In this document: one piece after another, positions 1-5,552 of the stretch
How the letters are laid out: every line of letters begins with the position of its first letter
Numbering within the stretch: position 1 is the stretch's first letter
Assembly (NCBI GenBank): GCA_035500775.1
Contig: DATJWY010000243.1
Coordinates: 1 to 8,568, forward strand
Reading direction: 5' to 3'
Source: DATJWY01 sp035500775
GTDB lineage: Bacteria; Pseudomonadota; Alphaproteobacteria; Acetobacterales; Acetobacteraceae
DNA length: 8,568 nt
Notes under the pieces: generated by a model
Told to the model about the DNA's origin: nothing
The model's input: only the letters and a program-made list of their open reading frames with translations
Database searches by the model: none
Program-made: the position numbers and the translations under genes

Positions 1-101
1 CGCAGGTGCAGCATAGCCACGGTTGCGCAACGATTGCCGCAGAATTCTGCCATTTTTCGGCGCTCTAACCCGGAATGATCCGCATAAGGTCCATGTCTGC
101 C
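1..101. other. Left-edge non-coding stretch
   Basis: No supported gene was found here. The 10-bp palindrome GTTGCGCAAC at 22-31 is the only local symmetry noticed. The stretch lies beyond the repeat that follows secF and is probably intergenic; a gene could begin to the left of the window. Confidence 0.4.
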
Positions 102-154
102 CGGGGTTTTGCCCCGATTACTTGGTGGGGTCCAGGGGCAAAGCCCCTGGCCTT
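102..154 (-). repeat. Double-hairpin 3'-end repeat, copy 1 (after secF)
   Basis: Read in the direction of secF, a 34-bp block (154 down to 121) begins 7 bp after the stop. It contains a perfect 8-bp stem CCAGGGGC/GCCCCTGG (132-150) with a 3-base loop. A second, weaker hairpin CGGGG/CCCCG (102-116, 5-base loop) follows. The 34-bp block matches copy 2 at 5425-5458 with three substitutions, two in the loop and one in the linker. It may act as a transcript end or mRNA stabiliser for secDF, but there is no T-run, so it is not a classical intrinsic terminator. The resemblance to dispersed repeats of Acetobacteraceae is from memory. Confidence 0.75.
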
Positions 155-161
155 AAGCCTC

Positions 162-1124
162 TCAGGGCGCGGAGATTTTCGCCTGTTCCGGTTTCGCCGC
201 CGGTTGCACGTCCCGCCGCAGCCGGTTCTCGCCGAGCAGCAGCAGGATGGGCGCCGCGATGAAGATCGACGAGGAGGTGCCGACCACGATGCCGAACAGC
301 ATCGTCCAGGCGAAGCCGGAGAGGGTGGAGCCGCCGAACAGGGCGAGCGGCAGGCTGGCCAGGAACACCGTGCTCGACGTGCCGAGGGTGCGGTTCAGCG
401 TCTCGTTGATCGAGAGGTCGACCAGCTCCCGCAGCGGCATCGACTTGTATTTCCGCAGGTTCTCGCGCACCCGGTCATAGACCACCACCTTGTCGTTGGT
501 GGAGTAGCCGATGATGGTCAGGATCGCCGCGACCATCACCAGGTCGAATTCCAGCCGGGTGATGGCGAGGAAGCCGATCGTTTTGGTGATGTCCAGCAGC
601 AGCGTGATCACCGCGCTGACGGCGAACTCCCATTCGAAACGGAACCAGATATAGACGAGGATCATCAGCAGGCTGATGCCGAGCGCCAGCATGCCGTCGC
701 GGAACAGCTCGGCCGAGACCGAGGCGCCGACCACGTCCGAGCGCACGACCTTGGTGCCGGGCTGCGCCGCTTCCAGCGCCGCGCGCACCCGCGCTTCCTC
801 GGCCTGGGTCGCCTGCTCGCTCGGCTGCGTATCGAGCCGCAGCAGCACGTCATCCGGCCCGCCGAAGCTCTGCAGCCCGGCGGCGGCGATGCCGCGCTCG
901 GCCAGCGCCGCGCGCAGCCGGTTGAAATCGGCGGGGGCGGGGGTGCGCGCTTCCATCACCACGCCGCCCCGGAAATCGATGCCGAGATTGAGGCCGGGGG
1001 TAAAGAACAACACCACGGAGGCGAGGGACAGCGCCGCCGAGGTGGCGAGGCCGAGGAACCGGCCGCGCATGAAGGCGATGCGGGTGCCATCCGGGACGAA
1101 GCGGAATAACGGGCGATAGGCCAT
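162..1124 (-). CDS. secF: Protein translocase subunit SecF
   Basis: SecF pairs with SecD in the inner membrane and uses the proton gradient to help pull exported proteins through SecYEG. The 320-residue product is normal for the family. It opens with a membrane segment (about 22-42), then the family signature GIDFRGG at 48-54, a short periplasmic domain (about 60-135) and five further membrane segments from about 140 to 297. The proton-relay segment reads IIGYSTNDKVVVYDR around 204-218; Asp211 aligns by motif with Asp213 of E. coli SecF. The ATG at 1124 lies 7 bp after the secD stop, and a GAGG Shine-Dalgarno motif overlaps that stop (TGAGG), so the two genes are probably co-transcribed and translationally coupled. 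A hairpin repeat follows the stop. Identification is secure; the membrane topology is inferred from hydrophobicity. Confidence 0.97.
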   Translation of the reverse strand: MAYRPLFRFVPDGTRIAFMRGRFLGLATSAALSLASVVLFFTPGLNLGIDFRGGVVMEARTPAPADFNRLRAALAERGIAAAGLQSFGGPDDVLLRLDTQPSEQATQAEEARVRAALEAAQPGTKVVRSDVVGASVSAELFRDGMLALGISLLMILVYIWFRFEWEFAVSAVITLLLDITKTIGFLAITRLEFDLVMVAAILTIIGYSTNDKVVVYDRVRENLRKYKSMPLRELVDLSINETLNRTLGTSSTVFLASLPLALFGGSTLSGFAWTMLFGIVVGTSSSIFIAAPILLLLGENRLRRDVQPAAKPEQAKISAP

Positions 1125-1131
1125 TTCTGCC

Positions 1132-2688
1132 TCAGACCGGGAGAAGGGCGGGGCGGCGCGCCGCGTACCAGCGCACCATCAGGAGACGCGCGAGCACGGT
1201 CGCGGTGAACAAGGTGGTGACGATGCCGACCGTGATCGTCAGCGCGAAGCCGCGCACCGGCCCGGTGCCGAACACGAACAGCGTCACATGCGCGAGCAGC
1301 GCGGTGACGTTGCTGTCGAGGATGGTGCCGTAGGCGCGGCGGAACCCGGCATCCAGGGCGTTGAGCGGCGTGCGTCCGGCCTTCACCTCCTCGCGGATGC
1401 GCTCGTTGACGAGGATGTTGGCATCCACCGCCATGCCGAGGGTGAGCAGGATGCCGGCCATGCCCGGCAGGGTCAGCGTCGCCTCGAACAGCGAGAGGAT
1501 GGCGACCATCAGCACCAGGTTGGCGAGCAGGGCGACGTTCGCGTACCAGCCGAACAGCCCGTAGAACGTCGCCATGAAGGCGATGACGAGCACGAAGCCG
1601 AGGCCGAGCGCGAGCGCGCCCGCGCGGATGCTGTCGGCGCCAAGCTCGGGGCCGACGCTGCGCTGCTCGACCACGGTGAGCGGCGCCGGCAGGGCGCCGG
1701 CGCGCAGCAGCACGGCGAGGTCGGTCGCGCTCTGGGCGTTGAAATTGCCGGTGATCTCGCCCGTGCCGCCGGTGATCGGCTCGTTGATGCGCGGCGCGGT
1801 GATCACCTTGTTGTCCAGCACCACGGCGAAGGGCCGGCCGACATTGGCCGTCGTCACCTCGGCGAAGCGGCGCGTGCCCGCCGTGTCGAAGGCGAAGCGG
1901 ACGGCCCAGCGCCCGTCCTGGGTCTGGCCCGGCTGCGCGTCGGTGAGGTCGGCGCCGTCCACCTCGACATGCCGGCGCACCACGATCTTCTGCTCCGGAT
2001 TGTCCTGCATCGGCAGGACCTCGTCGCCCGCGGGGGCGGGGCCGCCGGGGGGCACGGTGTCGTCCACCAGCCGGAAGGTCATCCGTGCCGTCTTGCCGAG
2101 CAGTTCCTTGATCCGGTTCGGGTCCTCGATGCCGGGGAGCTGCACGACGATGCGGCTGTCGCCCTGGCGGGCGATCTGCGGATCGACCACGCCGGTCTGG
2201 TCGATACGGCGGCGGACGATCTCGATCGATTGCTGCACGGCGCTATTGGCCCGCTGGCGCAGCGCCGCCTCGGAAAGGGTCAGCGCGATGCCGTCATCCG
2301 GCAGGGTATCGACGCTGAACTCGCCGGGGATGATGGGCGGGATGGCGCGCAGGGCGGCGAGGGCGGCGTCGCGCTGCGCGGGGTCGCGCAGGCGGAACGT
2401 CACCCGGTTCTGCGCCGGATCGGCGGCGAGGTGCTGGTAGCCGATCGAAGCGCCGAACAGCGCCTGGCGCGTCGCGTCGGCGAGGCTGTCCAGCCGCTCG
2501 CGCACCACGCTGCCCATGTCCACCTCCATCAGGAGGTAGGAGCCGCCGCGGAGGTCGAGGCCGAGATGCACCTGCCGCCAGGGCAGCCACGGCACCGGGC
2601 GTGCCATAATATTCGGCAGACAAAGCAGCGCGCCGAGCAGGCAGACCGCGTAGATCGCGCGCGCCTTGGCGGGGCTGAAATACATCAT
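1132..2688 (-). CDS. secD: Protein translocase subunit SecD
   Basis: SecD is the larger partner of SecF in the proton-driven export motor. From the chosen start the product is 518 residues. A first membrane segment (about 10-27) is followed by the signature GLDLRGGSYLLMEVD at 43-57, the large periplasmic P1 region to about 350, then five membrane segments to the end. The relay motif GMAVDANILVNER (418-430) places Asp422 where E. coli SecD has Asp519. I start at the paired ATGATG (2688/2685), because it puts a typical MMYFSPAKAR-type N-terminus directly before the first membrane helix. The frame stays open to 2991, but those 101 extra codons encode a Pro/Arg-rich, non-membrane stretch and look like leader. 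The ribosome-binding site is weak (GGGAG about 14 bp upstream). yajC, often upstream of secD, is absent here. Confidence 0.96.
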   Translation of the reverse strand: MMYFSPAKARAIYAVCLLGALLCLPNIMARPVPWLPWRQVHLGLDLRGGSYLLMEVDMGSVVRERLDSLADATRQALFGASIGYQHLAADPAQNRVTFRLRDPAQRDAALAALRAIPPIIPGEFSVDTLPDDGIALTLSEAALRQRANSAVQQSIEIVRRRIDQTGVVDPQIARQGDSRIVVQLPGIEDPNRIKELLGKTARMTFRLVDDTVPPGGPAPAGDEVLPMQDNPEQKIVVRRHVEVDGADLTDAQPGQTQDGRWAVRFAFDTAGTRRFAEVTTANVGRPFAVVLDNKVITAPRINEPITGGTGEITGNFNAQSATDLAVLLRAGALPAPLTVVEQRSVGPELGADSIRAGALALGLGFVLVIAFMATFYGLFGWYANVALLANLVLMVAILSLFEATLTLPGMAGILLTLGMAVDANILVNERIREEVKAGRTPLNALDAGFRRAYGTILDSNVTALLAHVTLFVFGTGPVRGFALTITVGIVTTLFTATVLARLLMVRWYAARRPALLPV

Positions 2689-2757
2689 GGGCGAGGCGAG
2701 GCTCCCGGGGCTCTCTGAAGGCGGGCGACCATGCCGAGGCCGGGGGACGGATGCAAG

Positions 2758-2831
2758 ACGGGCGCGTTGGTCTTGCGCCCGTGGCGGAACGATCCCGGGT
2801 GGCCCGGTCCGGCGCGGATTTATCCTCCGCG
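2758..2831 (-). promoter_or_regulatory. Structured leader of secD: three hairpins
   Basis: Three perfect inverted repeats lie in about 75 bp between secD and its likely promoter: CGCGGA/TCCGCG at 2813-2831 (7-base loop), CCGGG/CCCGG at 2795-2807 (3-base loop) and ACGGGCGC/GCGCCCGT at 2758-2782 (9-base loop). The last overlaps an alternative pairing, CAAGAC (2754-2759) with GTCTTG (2770-2775); the two cannot form together. This could be a regulatory leader controlling secDF, or simply structure expected in GC-rich DNA. No riboswitch class is recognised. The structures are visible in the sequence; the regulatory role is inference. Confidence 0.4.
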
Positions 2832-2897
2832 GCCTGCTTTCCCACTGTGTGAAGAATTTATTTCTGGCGCGAACGGACGGAGCGAGCGGCGCATCCG

Positions 2898-2927
2898 GGT
2901 ATGCAAATCCATGCAAAATTGTGTCAT
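2898..2927 (-). promoter_or_regulatory. Possible sigma-70-type promoter for secDF
   Basis: On the minus strand ATGACA (2927-2922, five of six to TTGACA) is followed after 18 bp by CATACC (2903-2898), a poor -10. It would give a leader of roughly 200 nt that includes the three hairpins. It is the best -35-like hexamer I found in this gap, but the -10 is weak and the call is tentative. Confidence 0.2.
2901..2917 (+). repeat. Tandem ATGCAAA repeat in divergent promoter region
   Basis: ATGCAAA occurs at 2901-2907 and again at 2911-2917, exactly 10 bp apart, so both copies face the same side of the helix. They lie about 30-45 bp upstream of the sigma-54-like element and overlap the possible secD promoter. 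A regulator binding here could affect both divergent operons. Only the repeat itself is certain. Confidence 0.35.
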
Positions 2928-2946
2928 GATCAGCATCAGTCAGGTG

Positions 2947-2962
2947 TGGCACAAAATATGCC
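2947..2962 (+). promoter_or_regulatory. Candidate sigma-54 (RpoN) promoter for the ATP-grasp operon
   Basis: TGGCAC at 2947-2952 and ATGC at 2958-2961 match the -24/-12 consensus TGGCAC...TTGC with the exact required spacing: the GG and GC dinucleotides are separated by 10 bp. Transcription would start near 2973, leaving a leader of about 23 nt before the ATG at 2996. One -12 base (A for T) and the base before TGG differ from consensus. No convincing NtrC-type enhancer palindrome was found upstream in the gap. Confidence 0.45.
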
Positions 2963-2995
2963 TCTGCCTGCCCGTGACATGGGGGCGCCACCGCG

Positions 2996-4423
2996 ATGAA
3001 TAACAGCGTTCTGAGCTGCTATGACCCCGCTAAATTCTACTGCGAGCTGCTGAGCAGCGAGGCGACGCGGCCGATCCGCGATCGCCTCTCGGCTCTGTCG
3101 ATCGAGGCGCTGCAGCGCCGCGCGGCGCGGGCGGAAGTCGAGCTTTATAATCTCGGCATCACTTTCACCGTCTATTCCAATAAAGAAGCGCTGGACCGCA
3201 TTCTGCCCTTCGACGTCATCCCGCGCGTGATCTCGGCGGCGGAGTGGCGCATCATCGAAACCGGGGTGATCCAGCGCGTCACCGCTCTCAATCTGCTGCT
3301 CGACGACATCTATCACGGGCAGAAGATCCTGAAGGACGGCATTATTCCGTCCGAGCTGATCCTCGGTCATGCCGAATACCAGGCGGTGATGCAGGGGCTC
3401 GACCTGCCGCACAAGACCTATGTGCATATTTGCGGCACCGACATCGTGCGCGACGAGCACGGCAAGTTCCTGGTGCTCGAGGACAATGCCCGTACCCCCT
3501 CCGGGGTCAGCTACGTCGTCGAGAACCGGCATTTGATGCTGCGCAGCTTCCCCGACCTGCTGGACGGCATCGGCCTGCGCCCGATCGACGATTACGGCCA
3601 GCATCTCGTCTCCGCCCTGCGCGAGGTGGCGCCGCGCGGCATCGACGATCCGCGCGTGGTGCTGATGTCGCCGGGCACCTACAATTCCGCCTATTTCGAG
3701 CACGTGTTCCTGGCGCGCGAGATGGGGGTGCCGCTCGTCGAGGGGCGCGACCTCGTGGTGCAGGACGACCACGTCTATATGCGCACCACCAAGGGCCCCG
3801 CCCGCGTGGACGTGATCTATCGCCGCATCGGCGATGCCTTTCTCGACCCCGACTGTTTCCTGCCGGACAGCGTGCTCGGCGTGCCCGGGCTGATGCGTGC
3901 CTATAAACAGGGCAACGTGTCCCTGGCCAACGCAGTCGGCACCGGCGTCGCCGACGACAAGGCGGTGTACGCCTATATGCCGCGGATCATCCGCTACTAT
4001 CTCGGCGAGGACCCGATCCTCTCCAACGTGGAGACGCATATCTGCCGCGAACCGAAGGCGCTGCAGTACACGCTCGACAATCTGAGCAAGCTGGTGGTCA
4101 AGCCGGTGGGCGAGGCCGGGGGCTACGGCATCACCATCGGGCCGCGCGCCAGCGCCGAGGAACTGGAGGAGTGCCGGGCCAAGCTGCTCGCCGATCCGGC
4201 CAACTACATCAGCCAGCCTTGCATCAACCTCTCCGTGGCGCCCACCCTCGTCGATGGCGGGGTGGTGGCGCCGCGCCATGTCGATCTGCGGCCCTTCGCC
4301 ATCACCGGGTCCAGCACCTGGGTGCTGCCGGGCGGTCTCACCCGCGTGGCGTTGCGGGAAGGCTCTCTTGTCGTCAACTCGTCCCAGGGGGGCGGTTCGA
4401 AGGATACCTGGGTCCTTGACTGA
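2996..4423 (+). CDS. Circularly permuted type 2 ATP-grasp protein (COG2308 family)
   Basis: The 475-residue product matches the circularly permuted ATP-grasp family along its whole length. Visible family blocks are LEDNARTPSG then VSYVVENR (161-178), TYNSAYFEH (228-236), VDVIYRRIGD (271-280), the glycine-rich GEAGGYG (372-378), RHVDLRPFAITG (427-438) and a C-terminal SSQGGGSKDTWVLD. ATP-grasp enzymes join a carboxylate to an amine through an acyl-phosphate. For this subfamily a peptide- or amide-forming role has been predicted from gene neighbourhoods, but the substrate is unknown to me. No signal peptide or membrane segment is seen, so it is probably cytoplasmic. The ATG at 2996 has only a weak upstream G-run as ribosome-binding site. 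A sigma-54-like promoter sits just upstream. Its last 8 bp overlap the alpha-E gene. Confidence 0.93.
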   Translation: MNNSVLSCYDPAKFYCELLSSEATRPIRDRLSALSIEALQRRAARAEVELYNLGITFTVYSNKEALDRILPFDVIPRVISAAEWRIIETGVIQRVTALNLLLDDIYHGQKILKDGIIPSELILGHAEYQAVMQGLDLPHKTYVHICGTDIVRDEHGKFLVLEDNARTPSGVSYVVENRHLMLRSFPDLLDGIGLRPIDDYGQHLVSALREVAPRGIDDPRVVLMSPGTYNSAYFEHVFLAREMGVPLVEGRDLVVQDDHVYMRTTKGPARVDVIYRRIGDAFLDPDCFLPDSVLGVPGLMRAYKQGNVSLANAVGTGVADDKAVYAYMPRIIRYYLGEDPILSNVETHICREPKALQYTLDNLSKLVVKPVGEAGGYGITIGPRASAEELEECRAKLLADPANYISQPCINLSVAPTLVDGGVVAPRHVDLRPFAITGSSTWVLPGGLTRVALREGSLVVNSSQGGGSKDTWVLD

Positions 4424-5420
4424 TATCCTGCTCGCCCGCTACGCGGAATGCATCTTCTGGCTCGCTCGCTATGTCGAGCGGGCCGAGAACCTCACCCGGC
4501 TGCTCGCCGCTACCGACGCCTTCGCGCATGACCGCTCCGGCGGCTCCAGCTGGCTGCCGGTCGTCACCCTGAACGCGGACGGAACCCGCTTCTTCGAGCG
4601 CTACAAGGCGGCCTCGGCCGATACCGTGCTGCGTTTCTACGTGACCGAGGCGGCGAACCCGTCCTCGATCGCCGCCGCCATCCGCAATGCGCGGGAAAAC
4701 GCCCGCACGCTCCGGCCGCTGATCGCCAACGAGATGTGGGTGCAGCTCAACATCTTGCACGGCAGGATCAGCGGACTTTCCGACAATGATCTGTCGCCGG
4801 AAAACCGGGGGCATCTGTTCGACGAGATACGCCTCGCCTGCCAGACCCATACGGGCATCGCCGAGGGCACGTTCTATCGGGACCAGAGCTGGTATTTCTA
4901 CCGGCTCGGCCGCTACATCGAACGTGCCGACCAGTGCACGCGGCTGCTCGATGTCAAATATCACCTGCTGCTGCCGAAGACGGCCAATGTCGGCTCGCCG
5001 GTCGATGTCGCGCAGTGGAACGCGCTGCTGCGGCAGGCCGCCGCCTACCACGCCTATCTGCGGCTGCACCCGGCCGTCACGCCCGAGGGGGTCGCCGAGT
5101 TCCTGCTGCTCAACCCGATCTTTCCGCGCTCGCTGCATTTCTGCGTCGGCGAGGTCGAGTCGCTGCTGACGCATCTGAAATCCCGCTTCCTGCTGCGCGG
5201 CGGCGTGGAGGCGGCGGAAATGCTGGACGAGATGCGGGCGACGCTGCGTTCAACGCCGATTTCGCGGATCCTGGTCGCCGGGCTGCACGAGTTCCTCGAT
5301 CTCACACAGCAGCAATTGGTCGCGGTGACGGACAGCCTCGGGACCGCGTTCTTCGGGCATGCGCCGGTGGTGGCGCAGGTTCAGGCGGCGGACGGGCAGG
5401 GGCAGGGGCAGAGCGCCTGA
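4416..5420 (+). CDS. Alpha-E domain-containing protein (DUF403, COG2307)
   Basis: This is the usual partner of the upstream ATP-grasp gene; its biochemical role is unknown. The 334-residue, mostly helical product carries the family's Arg-Tyr-x-Glu-Arg-Ala signature twice: LARYVERAENLTRLL at 16-30 and LGRYIERADQCTRLL at 164-178. NARENARTLR at 91-100 is also typical. The start is probably TTG at 4416, because conserved sequence begins within a few residues and GAAGGA lies 11 bp upstream. This start overlaps the preceding stop by 8 bp (TTGACTGA), implying translational coupling. No in-frame ATG lies near the conserved start; the upstream ATG at 4254 would read 54 codons of ATP-grasp sequence in the wrong frame. 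The C-terminus ends in a Gly-Gln repeat. The transglutaminase-like gene that often follows is missing. Confidence 0.92.
   Translation: MTDILLARYAECIFWLARYVERAENLTRLLAATDAFAHDRSGGSSWLPVVTLNADGTRFFERYKAASADTVLRFYVTEAANPSSIAAAIRNARENARTLRPLIANEMWVQLNILHGRISGLSDNDLSPENRGHLFDEIRLACQTHTGIAEGTFYRDQSWYFYRLGRYIERADQCTRLLDVKYHLLLPKTANVGSPVDVAQWNALLRQAAAYHAYLRLHPAVTPEGVAEFLLLNPIFPRSLHFCVGEVESLLTHLKSRFLLRGGVEAAEMLDEMRATLRSTPISRILVAGLHEFLDLTQQQLVAVTDSLGTAFFGHAPVVAQVQAADGQGQGQSA
5394..5411 (+). repeat. Triplicated GGGCAG hexamer at the 3' end of the alpha-E gene
   Basis: Three perfect head-to-tail copies of GGGCAG encode Gly-Gln-Gly-Gln-Gly-Gln just before the last two residues. The unit is a multiple of three, so slippage would change tail length without shifting the frame. 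It lies outside the conserved domain. Confidence 0.7.
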
Positions 5421-5424
5421 TGGG

Positions 5425-5475
5425 AAGGCCAGGGGCTCCGCCCCTGGACCCCGCCAAGGGCCGGGAGGCCCTTGG
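5425..5475 (+). repeat. Double-hairpin 3'-end repeat, copy 2 (after alpha-E gene)
   Basis: Starting 4 bp after the alpha-E stop, the 34-bp conserved block (5425-5458) contains the stem CCAGGGGC/GCCCCTGG (5429-5447, loop TCC). It overlaps the left arm of a second hairpin, CCAAGGGCC/GGCCCTTGG (5454-5475, loop GGGA, 9 bp). The first hairpin is the same as in copy 1; the second is unrelated in sequence. It probably marks or protects the transcript end and may act as a terminator, although no T-run follows. Confidence 0.78.
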
Positions 5476-5501
5476 AACCCTTTGCCGGTTCGGCCTCGAT
5501 C

Positions 5502-5507
5502 TTGACG
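5502..5507 (+). promoter_or_regulatory. Possible -35 element of the toxin-antitoxin operon
   Basis: TTGACG matches five of six bases of the sigma-70 -35 consensus and lies about 45 bp before the antitoxin start. A -10 at the standard distance would fall on CACTTT (5525-5530), a poor match, inside the inverted repeat that probably serves as operator. Confidence 0.3.
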
Positions 5508-5518
5508 TCCGTATCGGG

Positions 5519-5545
5519 TGAGACCACTTTCTGTCTCATCTGAGA
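5519..5545 (+). promoter_or_regulatory. TGAGAC half-site array, probable antitoxin operator
   Basis: Three half-sites are present: TGAGAC (5519-5524), its inverse GTCTCA (5533-5538) and TGAGA (5541-5545). The first two form an inverted repeat with an 8-bp spacer; the second and third form the 12-bp palindrome TCTCA-TC-TGAGA. The outer two are direct repeats 22 bp apart, about two helical turns. Lying 8-34 bp before the antitoxin start and over the expected -10, this is where an autorepressing Xre-type antitoxin would bind. Binding is inferred. Confidence 0.5.
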
Positions 5546-5552
5546 AAACGGT

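Larger units (their letters stand above)
2689..2995. other. Divergent intergenic region between secD and the ATP-grasp gene
   Basis: This 307-bp gap holds the promoters of both operons. Its secD-proximal half is GC-rich and structured. From about 2846 to 2960 it is notably more AT-rich than the rest of the window, for example GAAGAATTTATTTCT at 2851-2865, as expected for a promoter zone. I found no tRNA, SRP RNA or small gene in it. Confidence 0.7.

Noticed and set aside
75..1109. Long plus-strand open frame opposite secF
   Set aside because: It encodes a His/Arg/Glu/Gln-rich, low-complexity product typical of antisense reading of a GC-rich gene; secF on the other strand explains the region fully.
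1288..2718. Long plus-strand open frame opposite secD
   Set aside because: Same antisense composition, no recognisable domain, and it lies over clear SecD sequence.
2700..2870. Possible SRP RNA, tRNA or cobalamin riboswitch in the secD leader (CCACTG box, several hairpins)
   Set aside because: The SRP GGAAG...AGCAG core, tRNA arms and the paired cobalamin-box elements are not present; only generic hairpins are seen.
2689..2991. N-terminal extension of SecD by 101 codons to an ATG at 2991
   Set aside because: The extension is Pro/Arg-rich, would put a long polar segment before the first membrane helix, runs through the promoter zone, and has no SecD similarity.
2936..4279. 447-codon minus-strand open frame opposite the ATP-grasp gene
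   Set aside because: Arg/His/Asp/Gln-rich antisense artefact; the plus strand has family motifs along its whole length.
4254..4415. Upstream ATG start for the alpha-E protein
   Set aside because: These 54 codons overlap conserved ATP-grasp sequence in another frame; family sequence begins just after the TTG at 4416.
5394..5424. Possible G-quadruplex formed by the GGGCAG repeat
   Set aside because: Only three close G-tracts are present; a fourth requires a loop of more than ten bases, and the tract is simply the coding repeat.
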